From the NCBI GenBank assembly GCA_900313545.1, contig OMRS01000106.1, forward strand, positions 1 to 12,216: a stretch of 12,216 bases of DNA. The letters are read 5' to 3'. The stretch is from an uncultured Eubacteriales bacterium. GTDB taxonomy: Bacteria; Bacillota_A; Clostridia; Christensenellales; Aristaeellaceae. Below the pieces are notes generated by a model that worked only from the letters and a program-made list of their open reading frames with translations, was not told where the DNA came from and made no database searches. The translations under genes were made by a program, and so were the position numbers. Of the stretch, positions 1 through 7,014 are shown piece after piece. Position 1 is the stretch's first letter. The number at the start of each line of letters is the position of its first letter.

Positions 1-95
1 AAGATCAGACAGAGTTTTTGGAATAACTTCCTTTTCAGGAGATGTTCGGATTGGTTACAGAATACACGTGATAGAATAACCTTAACTTTTTGGGA

Positions 96-111
96 AATTA
101 CACCCTAGAGG
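96..111 (+). repeat. Left terminal inverted repeat of the IS
   Basis: AATTACACCCTAGAGG is the exact reverse complement of 1959-1974 (16/16). Its inner 12 bases (100-111) are also the reverse complement of 2080-2091. It lies 17 bases beyond the transposase stop codon. Confidence 0.7.
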
Positions 112-128
112 ATGCCGAATGAGGGTTA

Positions 129-1946
129 TCACCCAATTCCTTCTATGATCTCGTCAACAGAATCGAGGGTAACCCCCAACATCCGAAGGCAGTTATTCTG
201 TATTTTTGTTGGTCTGTATCTGCGTTGATATTTTCCTTTTGAAAGGTCTTTGTCAGCTCTGATTTCTTCCATTTGGTCAATTATAGCAGGCAAAGTATAT
301 CGCTTCTTGTCTTTTTCGCGAGCTTTCTCTGTCTTTGTAAATATCAACGACCTGATAATTGAAGCTACAAACCAGATCAGAATTTTGGCGTGCATGGAGT
401 TTTCTGATTGGACACCGATCTTGTCCATCCCCATCCATCCTTTTAATGCCCTGAAGGTCTTTTCCACACAGCCACGTTTGGAAACAGCCTTCATTGTTTC
501 CTCTGCCGTCATCTTACAGTGTGTCACGAATACAATGTACCCGCATTTGCTGTTCTCTATGTCGATTTTATTATTATTTTTTTCATAATAATCTACTACG
601 TAGGAAGGATCCTCCTTTGTTTTTCCAGCTCCTTTCCCTCGCATATTTACTTTCAGTGTCCCTTCCTCGTGATACCGGAGAGAGAAAAACTCCAAAAATG
701 ACTCGATTTCTGATTCTGTACATCTGGTCCTTCTTTCCACGATCTTTTTCAGGCGCTGCTCTTTTGCTTCGATAGATTTCATCAGCTTGAACCGATGAGC
801 CCCTTCCAAGCTGCTATCCCAGACTATATGAAAATAGTTATCCGACTCATCATCTGTGAAAAGTTTGCCAGGGAAAGTCATTGCGAACTTTCCTGAATCA
901 CTCAGATAATTGACAGATTTTTTCACTTCATGTAAATGTTTTTCAAGGATTTCATCAGCAATTGTCATATTTTTCTTCAAGAGAAGAACATATCCTATTC
1001 CCGAGTTGCGGAGTTCTTTTATGTTCATCTCAGAAACATAGCCTCTGTCTGCGATGACGCTAACCTCAAGATTGTGAGTGTTTTCTCCATTATCTGTCCG
1101 ATTCTTTCTGGCTTCCTCTTGTATTTCTCCGAGGGAACGGATCATCATAAATGCTTCTGAAATATCATTGATGGATCCAGGATAAGCTTTATGTGTAATC
1201 GGCAAACCATCCCTTTGTCGGATGGCATACTCAATGTTCACCTGGTCTTTTTCTGGATCATCTTTCGCATGTCCCTTCTGTACGATAAAAACGCCCTCCG
1301 CCTGACTATTTACATTCGTAGAATCATAGCAGACGAAAATGCGCCCATCATCCAGAGCGATGGTTGCCCACTTTCTGTCAAAATCATTGATTTTCGAAGC
1401 AGAAATTTCATCATTAATATATGTACTAATGAAAGAATCCCTTCGGATAGCATTCGAGAAGATTGCATGACTTGCAGCCCAGTGAGGGTAATGCTGAAAA
1501 ACGGCTGATTCTCTGGAAATCATGTACATTGCCAAATCCAGAATCAGGTAAGCTCCTTCTTCACCAAAGACTTCTACCAATAGCTTCATCAGGCCGGAAT
1601 CATCTGCGATTTTCTTTGTTACAACATAAAAGCCGACAGAGAGACAGTCATACCTCTGAGGATAGTCTATAGAAACATCAACTTCAGTATCCTGTGCAAC
1701 ACTTTCAGATTGATATAGCTTGTAGAATGTCGGATTTGCATACATTCTTCGGTCATTTGCCCATTCACTACCTGGATGAAGGGCAATTCCAATGCAAATC
1801 TTTTCATGATCGGCTCGTTTACCTTGACCATTTGCTTTTATCACCCATGTGGTGGAGCGGTTGACGTACACATAACCCTTTTTTGTCACCGAAACACTCT
1901 TCGGAATAGGTACGATGTTCTTTTCATCCTTCGAAATCCTCGCCAC
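129..1946 (-). CDS. DDE transposase, IS4/IS1634-like
   Basis: A 605-residue transposase that would cut and join the ends of the surrounding element. The DDE catalytic triad can be assigned from context: D208 in the CYDSTN motif, D300 in IADRGY, and E495 in the C1-type signature GCVEKTFRALKG, which is the E with downstream K typical of IS4-superfamily enzymes. A long insertion between the second D and the E (about 320-480) fits the usual beta-strand-rich insertion of this superfamily. The start is GTG, preceded by a strong GGGAGGGAG ribosome binding site 6-7 bases upstream. The frame is full length without stops, ending in TGA 18 bases from the left terminal repeat. The gene is much more AT-rich than the host genes, a sign of recent acquisition. 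Assignment to IS1634 rather than another IS4-related group is by overall look only. Confidence 0.9.
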   Translation of the reverse strand: MARISKDEKNIVPIPKSVSVTKKGYVYVNRSTTWVIKANGQGKRADHEKICIGIALHPGSEWANDRRMYANPTFYKLYQSESVAQDTEVDVSIDYPQRYDCLSVGFYVVTKKIADDSGLMKLLVEVFGEEGAYLILDLAMYMISRESAVFQHYPHWAASHAIFSNAIRRDSFISTYINDEISASKINDFDRKWATIALDDGRIFVCYDSTNVNSQAEGVFIVQKGHAKDDPEKDQVNIEYAIRQRDGLPITHKAYPGSINDISEAFMMIRSLGEIQEEARKNRTDNGENTHNLEVSVIADRGYVSEMNIKELRNSGIGYVLLLKKNMTIADEILEKHLHEVKKSVNYLSDSGKFAMTFPGKLFTDDESDNYFHIVWDSSLEGAHRFKLMKSIEAKEQRLKKIVERRTRCTESEIESFLEFFSLRYHEEGTLKVNMRGKGAGKTKEDPSYVVDYYEKNNNKIDIENSKCGYIVFVTHCKMTAEETMKAVSKRGCVEKTFRALKGWMGMDKIGVQSENSMHAKILIWFVASIIRSLIFTKTEKAREKDKKRYTLPAIIDQMEEIRADKDLSKGKYQRRYRPTKIQNNCLRMLGVTLDSVDEIIEGIG

Positions 1947-1958
1947 ATTTCTCCCTCC

Positions 1959-1974
1959 CCTCTAGGGTGTAATT
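1959..1974 (-). repeat. Internal copy of the IS terminal motif, beside the transposase start
   Basis: CCTCTAGGGTGTAATT matches the left repeat perfectly in inverted orientation. It sits between the transposase promoter and its ribosome binding site and overlaps the -10 box, so it is either the true right end or, more likely, a subterminal binding site used for control of transposase expression. Confidence 0.6.
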
Positions 1975-2000
1975 ATACCCTAGATAGAAGGCGATTTCAA
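1972..2000 (-). promoter_or_regulatory. Transposase promoter with palindromic -10 region
   Basis: Read on the minus strand: TTGAAA (1995-2000), 17-base spacer, TATAAT (1972-1977), about 26 bases before the GTG start codon of the transposase. The -10 box sits inside a near-perfect 22-bp palindrome at 1962-1983 (CTAGGGT arms, one mismatched pair), which itself contains part of the terminal-repeat motif. A protein that binds the element ends could therefore also cover this promoter. Confidence 0.75.
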
Positions 2001-2079
2001 TATGATTTTGATTCCTACGACTATCCATTTTTCCTTATTTTCAAAGCTTTTCTACATGAAACATCTCTTGTAGCTATAC

Positions 2080-2091
2080 CCTCTAGGGTGT
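2080..2091 (-). repeat. Probable right terminal repeat of the IS
   Basis: CCTCTAGGGTGT, third copy of the 12-base motif, inverted relative to the left end. Placing the boundary here leaves the transposase promoter inside the element. The adjacent outer bases do not repeat those outside the left end. Confidence 0.5.
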
Positions 2092-2130
2092 GTTTTTCAA
2101 TAAGTTTAGGGACAAATTTCGGAATATACG

Positions 2131-2159
2131 TTGTCAGTGCATTTTTTTTGTGGTATGAT
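2131..2159 (+). promoter_or_regulatory. Promoter of the small hypothetical gene, bracketed by an inverted repeat
   Basis: TTGTCA (2131-2136), 17-base spacer containing a T8 run, TATGAT (2154-2159); each box differs from consensus at one position. The inverted repeat ACGTTGTC (2128-2135) and GACAACGT (2161-2168) overlaps the -35 box on one side and the expected transcription start on the other, an operator-like placement. Confidence 0.7.
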
Positions 2160-2238
2160 CGACAACGTGCTTGAAAGAAAAGCCCGCATTTCCAAGAAAA
2201 TGTGTCAGGATAACAGATGATGAAAGGAAGTATTTCAC

Positions 2239-2466
2239 ATGAAGAAGACGATCTGCAAGGTTGTTTATGATACCGATGTATCCGAGCTGATTCAGAAGAA
2301 GGCATTTGGCGCCTTCGGCGAGCAGAACGGCTACGAGGAGCGGCTGTACAAGACCCCCGAGGGAAAGCTGTTCATCTATGCGGTGGGCGGCCCTGAGTCC
2401 CCGTATCCGGAAGAGGCCATCCGTCGTGTGTCCGCCGCCAAGGCCAAGGAATGGCAGGAAGCCTGA
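2239..2466 (+). CDS. Small hypothetical protein, 75 aa
   Basis: A 75-residue soluble protein of unknown function. The start ATG follows AAAGGAAG by 8 bases, and the gene has its own promoter upstream and a terminator 8 bases after the stop, so it is a single-gene transcription unit. The sequence opens with MKKTICKVVYDTD, has a LYKTPEGKLFIYAVGGPES centre and ends in a charged helix. From memory this resembles short uncharacterised proteins found in Clostridia and on some plasmids (pattern: KxVYDT, LYxTxxGxxFxxxxGGxxS), but no function is known to me. No membrane segment, signal peptide or cysteine pair is seen; the single Cys is residue 6. The GC-rich codon use matches the host rather than the neighbouring insertion sequence. 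Confidence 0.8.
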   Translation: MKKTICKVVYDTDVSELIQKKAFGAFGEQNGYEERLYKTPEGKLFIYAVGGPESPYPEEAIRRVSAAKAKEWQEA

Positions 2467-2474
2467 GATCATGT

Positions 2475-2513
2475 AAAAAAAGGAACCGGTGATGAGCCGG
2501 TTCCTTGTTTTTT
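2475..2513. terminator. Bidirectional intrinsic terminator
   Basis: A perfect 10-bp stem (AAGGAACCGG at 2480-2489 with CCGGTTCCTT at 2497-2506), 7-base loop, then TTGTTTTTT on the plus strand and an A-run on the left that becomes a T-run on the minus strand. It ends the small gene at 2466 and also the diguanylate cyclase gene converging from the right. Confidence 0.9.
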
Positions 2514-2577
2514 GGGGAACGAGGGAGAAAACCGCGTCTCTTCCGACGGACCGCCTGCGGGCATGAAGCCCCGGACA

Positions 2578-4092
2578 TCAGGAGGGGCGCCTGCGGTCGT
2601 TCCCGGACTGCCGGTAATACAGCTCCTTGTCCTGGTACATGAACTCGTCCGCAAGCCGGACCAGTTCATCGATGCCGGCATCCGGGTGATCCCTGTGGGC
2701 CGCGAAACCGATGGATAAGGAAACGGTGTCCACCCTGCCGCCGCGCCACGCGGAGGCCCTGCTTCGGACCTGACGGACCAGCTGCGCGCAGTCAGGGGTT
2801 TGGACGATGGCCATGAATTCATCCCCGCCGGTGCGGTAGACGGTTCCGCAGGAGCCGATGGCCGCGATCATGCAGTCGGCGGCACCCCGGATCAGTTCAT
2901 CTCCCGCTGCATGACCCAGCCGGTCATTGACCAGTTTGAGGCCGTTGACATCGGCGGAGATGACGGCCAGGCTGCCGGGAAGGTCCGGGCTGCGGAGCTC
3001 ATCGACGGCCTCCTCATAACTCAGGCGGTTGTTGATGCGGGTCAGGCCGTCCATGCTGGATTTGCGGATCAGCGCCTCCTCCCTGCGTTTGTCCGCATCG
3101 ATGTTCTGCACCGTATAGATGATAATCTCGGGCTTTTGTCCCTGCCGGCTGTCCACATTGATATACTGCGCCCGGAACCAGATGTTTTCCCCGTTGAGAT
3201 ACTCGCAGGAGATGCTCTTTCGGTTGACAAGACGCTGCGCGACGGTGGTGAGATCCGTGAATTCCCAGAAAATGTCCTGCATGTCCGCCGCGATCTGGGG
3301 CCTCAGGCCGGTCGTCATGCGTGTATGGTCCTGCCCCGGGGCAAGGGGGAGGCTGACCAGGGGCTCATTGCGCAGGTTCATTTCCGTGGATTTGGTGAAA
3401 TCGATCAGGTTCACATGGTCGTAGATCTCGGCCATGGAATCGAGGATCCGGAGCTGTTCCTCCAGGGCCTTCTTCTGAACCATCGCATCGGCAAACTGCC
3501 CGAGCATCATCCGGTAATGGCTGTTGGTCCTCTGGCCCAGCGCAAGGCCGGCGCCGAAGATGATGACAGCCTCAATCGTGCACCCGCTGAATATGTTGAC
3601 AAACCCCATGAAGGGAGAGGAAAAATCCGTCCGGATGGTGGTATAGCTGCCGGCCTCCAGCCAGGTGGCCAGCGCCATGGTGAGGTAGTTCATGGCGGAG
3701 GAGAACAGATATATCCGCCTGTCGCAGAACATCAGACTGAGCAGGGGGACCAGGCACCAGGTCAGCCGGATGGAAATGTGGGAGGCGGACATATAGCACA
3801 GCATGGCGTCGAGGGCCAGCAGGGTGATGATGCTGGGCAGATAGGTGTCGGGACTCTTTTTCAGGATCCGGGTATTGATTCCCGCAACGGCGGCCAGCCC
3901 GCAGGAAATGATGATGCAGGCCTGATAGCTGGTGCGCTTGAAGATGCCGCACAGGATGCCCAGGGCAATGGCGGGTCCGGTCAGGACGCAGAACCAGAGG
4001 ATGCGGTTGAGGGAATAATTCATCAGGGAACGGTTCGTGCGGATGAACTGCCTGAAATCCGGAGAATCAGCCGGAGAATGGAAGACTTTCAT
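2578..4092 (-). CDS. Membrane diguanylate cyclase (GGDEF domain)
   Basis: A 504-residue protein predicted to make c-di-GMP from two GTP at the membrane. The N-terminal third has about six hydrophobic segments (roughly residues 32-51, 56-75, 84-102, 109-124, 126-146, 160-186). A linker helix and a PAS-like region (about 200-335) follow, then a C-terminal GGDEF domain (about 340-495). The domain starts with DGLT (348-351), has the D381-V-N-G-L motif for metal/GTP binding and an intact GGDEF at 422-426, so activity is expected. The usual inhibitory I-site RxxD, which should lie just before GGDEF, is replaced by GSCG (413-416), so product inhibition at that site is unlikely. The start ATG has GGAGAG/AGG a few bases upstream. 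The gene diverges from the PPOX-TerD operon. What signal the membrane part senses is unknown. Confidence 0.9.
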   Translation of the reverse strand: MKVFHSPADSPDFRQFIRTNRSLMNYSLNRILWFCVLTGPAIALGILCGIFKRTSYQACIIISCGLAAVAGINTRILKKSPDTYLPSIITLLALDAMLCYMSASHISIRLTWCLVPLLSLMFCDRRIYLFSSAMNYLTMALATWLEAGSYTTIRTDFSSPFMGFVNIFSGCTIEAVIIFGAGLALGQRTNSHYRMMLGQFADAMVQKKALEEQLRILDSMAEIYDHVNLIDFTKSTEMNLRNEPLVSLPLAPGQDHTRMTTGLRPQIAADMQDIFWEFTDLTTVAQRLVNRKSISCEYLNGENIWFRAQYINVDSRQGQKPEIIIYTVQNIDADKRREEALIRKSSMDGLTRINNRLSYEEAVDELRSPDLPGSLAVISADVNGLKLVNDRLGHAAGDELIRGAADCMIAAIGSCGTVYRTGGDEFMAIVQTPDCAQLVRQVRSRASAWRGGRVDTVSLSIGFAAHRDHPDAGIDELVRLADEFMYQDKELYYRQSGNDRRRPS

Positions 4093-4171
4093 AACCTGCT
4101 CTCCAATCTGTCACGGCCCGGCATCTTCGAAGAATGCGGGCGCCGGAGGGAAAGAAATAATTTAGTATCTA

Positions 4172-4200
4172 AGTATAATATAAATCCGAAGAAATAGCAA
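4172..4200 (-). promoter_or_regulatory. Probable promoter of the diguanylate cyclase gene
   Basis: On the minus strand: TTGCTA (4195-4200), 17-base spacer, TATACT (4172-4177), in the only AT-rich patch of the divergent intergenic region. The -10 is 5/6 and the -35 is 4/6 of consensus; the leader would be about 75 bases. Confidence 0.55.
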
Positions 4201-4262
4201 GACATGTGAAAGAGGAAGATCCGGAGGACCGCCCTGCGGGGAGAGGGCGGCCGCCAAGAGGA

Positions 4263-4292
4263 TTGACAGGGAAAAAAGGGCATGGATACAAT
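4263..4292 (+). promoter_or_regulatory. Promoter of the PPOX-TerD / AmmeMemoRadiSam operon
   Basis: Consensus TTGACA (4263-4268), 18-base spacer, TACAAT (4287-4292). The roughly 55-base leader carries GGAGGCCTGC twice (4323-4332 and 4343-4352), so the ribosome-binding core is duplicated, and the CTTCCC/GGGAAG and CTCCCGGGGAG segments can pair around it. Confidence 0.75.
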
Positions 4293-4354
4293 AGTTTATA
4301 AAGGGACGGGCTTCCCTCCCGGGGAGGCCTGCCGGGAAGGAAGGAGGCCTGCAG

Positions 4355-5557
4355 ATGCGAAGCAGCCGTCTGCCCATGCGGCGTTTTGAAAACGGCACAC
4401 GCGACCCGAGGATGATTGCGGCCATGCTGGACATGATCAGCACGGTCCACGTGGGCTGCATCGATGAGGAGGGGTACCCCTATGTGGTGCCCATGAACTT
4501 CGGATATGAGATCCGGGACGGGAAGCTCCTGGTGTTTGTCCACTGCGCACGGGAAGGGCACAAGGTGGACCTGTGGAGAAAGAATCCGAAGGTTTCCCTG
4601 ACCTTTGACGTTTTTTTCAACCATCCGGACAGGGACTACCGGGGCTCGATCCACGACTACCGCTCGGTGATGGCCCTGGGAACCATTGAGGAGGTGGTGC
4701 GCCAGCGCTCCGCCGGGCTGCACGGCACGGCGGTCCAGGCCATCCTGCGCCACAACGGCAGGGCCCCCACCCAGTTCAGCGTCCCGCATTACCTCTGGAT
4801 GGCGGTGTACGTGATCACCTGCGACTGGGAGGATGTGTCCGGCAAGATGGAAAACCCGGTGGAGACCCCGGAGGAGCTGCCCTTTCCGGACCTGACGCAG
4901 GCTCCCTGCCGGCAGGATCCCTTTGATCCCGCGTGGTTTTACGTCAGAAAGCCCCGGGAAGGGGGTGCGGCGGCGGGATTCGGGGAGCTCCCTGAGGCGG
5001 AGGAATTCCCGGAGGGCGCGGAACTGCCGGTTCCCGCGTGCACCCTTCGCATCCGGGCGATGTGGAAGCTGCGCACGGATACGGCGCCGGTGGACGCGGA
5101 CCTGTCCGCCCTGGTCCTGGGACCGGAAGGAACCGTCCGCCGCAGGTATGACATGGCGTTCTACAACCAGCGCCGGGACCGGACGGGGACCGTCCTGCAT
5201 GAGGGAGATGACCTGGAAACGGGGACCCCCGGCACGGAATCCCTGCTGGTGCATCTCGGGGACGCGCCCCGTGAGGTCAGGGAGATCCGCATCTGCCTGG
5301 GGATTTACCGGGCGGATGCGCGTGGAGGCGGCCTTGCCGCCCTTTCGCGAGTGTGCCTGGAGGCTGAAACCGCCAGGGACGCCGCCCCGGTGGCCCGGAT
5401 GTCCCTGGACCCCGGAAACGCCGGAGGGGCGGCCTGTCTGGCGGTCCTCAGGCGCAGGGAGGACGGATGGGTCCTGTGCAGGGAGCTCAGGCCCTGCGGG
5501 GGCTGGAGCGTCCTGGACCTGGCCGGGCAGGCCGGCCTGCATCACTGGAGCGAATGA
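4355..5557 (+). CDS. PPOX/Nim-like flavin-binding domain fused to a TerD-like domain
   Basis: A 400-residue two-domain protein. Residues about 8-165 look like the pyridoxamine-5'-phosphate-oxidase-like split-barrel of the Nim/5-nitroimidazole-reductase-type family: GCIDEEGYPYVVPMNFGYE (34-52), then HCAREGHKVDLWRKNPKV (63-80) and YRSVMALGTIEEV (102-114). These suggest FMN binding and a reductase-type role. After a Glu/Pro-rich linker, residues about 228-397 match TerD: DADLSALVLGPEGTV (247-261), MAFYNQ (267-272), HEGDDLETG (282-290), an IYRADARGG segment (317-325) and the terminal GW..C.EL....GGW pattern. In TerD proteins the acidic motifs bind calcium and the family is linked to tellurite and stress responses. 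AAGGAGG lies 7 bases before the ATG. It is first in an operon, 53 bases before the MEMO-AMMECR1 gene. I do not know this fusion as a named family; the joint function is inference. Confidence 0.8.
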   Translation: MRSSRLPMRRFENGTRDPRMIAAMLDMISTVHVGCIDEEGYPYVVPMNFGYEIRDGKLLVFVHCAREGHKVDLWRKNPKVSLTFDVFFNHPDRDYRGSIHDYRSVMALGTIEEVVRQRSAGLHGTAVQAILRHNGRAPTQFSVPHYLWMAVYVITCDWEDVSGKMENPVETPEELPFPDLTQAPCRQDPFDPAWFYVRKPREGGAAAGFGELPEAEEFPEGAELPVPACTLRIRAMWKLRTDTAPVDADLSALVLGPEGTVRRRYDMAFYNQRRDRTGTVLHEGDDLETGTPGTESLLVHLGDAPREVREIRICLGIYRADARGGGLAALSRVCLEAETARDAAPVARMSLDPGNAGGAACLAVLRRREDGWVLCRELRPCGGWSVLDLAGQAGLHHWSE

Positions 5558-5610
5558 GTTCACACACAGGGAGGGCCTGAAGGTTTCGGGCACGGAAGGA
5601 GGACTGAACA

Positions 5611-6996
5611 ATGCCGGTAGTGGCAGCATACATGGTCCCGCACCCGCCGCTGATTGTTCCCGAGGTGGGCAGGGGCGGGGAACGACAGATTGAGGAGACG
5701 GCCCGGGCCTACAGGGAGGTTGCCCGGGACATCGCCAGGCTCCGCCCCCAGACCCTGATTGTCTCCAGCCCCCACGCCCGCGCCTATGCGGACTATTTCC
5801 AGGTGGCGCCGGAGAAGGAGGCCTCCGGGGACTTTGGCCGCTTCGGCGCGCCGCAGGTGCGCATTCAGGCAGCCTGCGACAATGAGCTGCGGGAGGCGCT
5901 GTGCGCGCTTGCGGAGAAAAGAGGCTTTCCGGCGGGAAAGCTCGGGCCCCGGGAGGGACAGCTGGACCACGGGACCCTGGTGCCGCTGTTCTTTGTGAAT
6001 CAGGAGTATACGTCCTACCGGCTGCTGCGCGTGGGCCTGTCGGGGCTCCCGCTTTCGGCGCATTATGCCTTTGGCCGGCTCATCCGGGAGGCTGTGGAGG
6101 CCACCGGGCGCAGGGCGGTGTTGATCGCCAGCGGCGACCTGTCCCACAAGCTGCGGCAAAGCGGCCCCTACGGGTTTGCGCCGGAGGGGCCTGAATACGA
6201 CCGCCGGGTCATGGACGTGTGCTCCCGGGCGGCCTTCGGCGAGCTGCTGGATTTTGAGGAGGACCTGTGCGAACGGGCCGCGGAATGCGGCCACCGTTCC
6301 TTTGTCATCATGGCCGGGGCGCTGGACGGGCTGTCGGTGAAGGCCCGGCAGCTCTCTCACGAGGGCGTGACGGGCGTGGGATACGGCATCTGCATGTTCA
6401 CCCCGGGTGAGGCGGACAGCAGACGGCGCTTTCTTGACGCGTGGAAGAGGAGACGGGAGGAGCAGCTGAGGCTGAGGCGGGAGAGCGAGGACAGCCACGT
6501 CCGCCTGGCCAGGGAAACCATCTGCCGCTTTGTCCGCTCCGGGGAGATCCTGCCGGTGCCGGCGTGGGTCCCGCAGCAGATGCGCTCAGGGAGGGCCGGC
6601 GTGTTTGTGTCCCTCCACCTGGACGGGAGGCTGCGGGGCTGCATCGGGACCTGTCTGCCCGTGCGCGGGAGCATCGCGGAGGAAATCATCGCCAATGCGG
6701 TCAGCGCCTCGACGGAGGACCCGAGGTTTCCGCCGGTCCGCCCGGAGGAGCTGGAGCGCCTGGAGATCAGCGTGGATGTGCTCTCGGCACCGGAGGCCGT
6801 CGACCGGCCGGAGGAGCTTGACCCGAAGCGCTACGGGATCATCGTGCGCAGCGGGAACCGGCGCGGCCTGCTGCTGCCGGACCTTGACGGGGTGGATACG
6901 GCGGAGGAGCAGATCTCCATCGCCAGGAAAAAGGCCGGCATTGCGCCATGGCAGAAGGTCACGCTGGAGCGCTTCCAGGTGGTCCGGCACAGGTGA
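5611..6996 (+). CDS. AmmeMemoRadiSam system proteins B and A fused (MEMO/LigB-like + AMMECR1)
   Basis: A 461-residue fusion of two of the three parts of the AmmeMemoRadiSam system, whose reaction is not established. Residues about 1-265 form the MEMO-like domain related to class III extradiol dioxygenases (LigB). They include HPPLIVPEVG with H11, SPHA with H55, LDHGTLVPL with H120, SGDLSH with H179 and CGHRSF with H228, the kind of histidines that bind metal in this fold. A charged Arg/Glu-rich helix (about 268-293) links to an AMMECR1 domain (about 295-460) with the diagnostic LRGCIG (341-346), NAVSASTEDPRFPPV, RYGIIVRSG and DTAEEQISIARKKAGI segments. AAGGAGG sits 8 bases before the ATG. The radical SAM partner follows 18 bases downstream, so the three are co-transcribed. 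Fusions of the two domains occur in other Firmicutes. Confidence 0.9.
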   Translation: MPVVAAYMVPHPPLIVPEVGRGGERQIEETARAYREVARDIARLRPQTLIVSSPHARAYADYFQVAPEKEASGDFGRFGAPQVRIQAACDNELREALCALAEKRGFPAGKLGPREGQLDHGTLVPLFFVNQEYTSYRLLRVGLSGLPLSAHYAFGRLIREAVEATGRRAVLIASGDLSHKLRQSGPYGFAPEGPEYDRRVMDVCSRAAFGELLDFEEDLCERAAECGHRSFVIMAGALDGLSVKARQLSHEGVTGVGYGICMFTPGEADSRRRFLDAWKRRREEQLRLRRESEDSHVRLARETICRFVRSGEILPVPAWVPQQMRSGRAGVFVSLHLDGRLRGCIGTCLPVRGSIAEEIIANAVSASTEDPRFPPVRPEELERLEISVDVLSAPEAVDRPEELDPKRYGIIVRSGNRRGLLLPDLDGVDTAEEQISIARKKAGIAPWQKVTLERFQVVRHR

Positions 6997-7014
6997 GGAA
7001 AAGGGGGAGCGGAG

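Larger units (their letters stand above)
96..2091 (-). mobile_element. Insertion sequence, IS4-superfamily (IS1634-like), boundaries approximate
   Basis: A single-transposase insertion element. The sequence shows one long minus-strand transposase gene, an inverted pair of terminal motifs (ACACCCTAGAGG at 100-111 facing CCTCTAGGGTGT), and an AT-rich composition unlike the GC-rich genes after 2239. The outer motif has two candidates on the right: 1959-1970, where the match to the left end extends to 16 bp (96-111 against 1959-1974), and 2080-2091. I favour the outer copy because it keeps the transposase promoter inside the element, giving about 2.0 kb, a normal size for this group. I could not find a convincing target-site duplication with either choice, so the exact ends are unresolved. 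The transposase is intact, so the element may be active. Confidence 0.8.

Noticed and set aside
1..79. Short open frames on the plus strand before the IS, one (frame 2) ending in TAA at 77-79 that could be the 3' end of a gene interrupted or flanked by the IS
   Set aside because: Only about 25 codons are visible, with no motif, so it cannot be separated from chance.
2079..2100. CRISPR-like or tandem repeat from the repeated CCCTAG words
   Set aside because: Only three irregularly spaced copies, explained by the insertion-sequence ends.
2800..4197. Long plus-strand open frame (465 codons) opposite the diguanylate cyclase
   Set aside because: It lies antisense to a gene with clear GGDEF motifs, has no family pattern and is His/Gly/Asp-rich low complexity, typical of a shadow frame in GC-rich DNA.
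4169..5629. Long minus-strand open frame (486 codons) opposite the PPOX-TerD gene
   Set aside because: Composition is Pro/Arg/His-rich without motifs, and the plus strand encodes recognisable domains.
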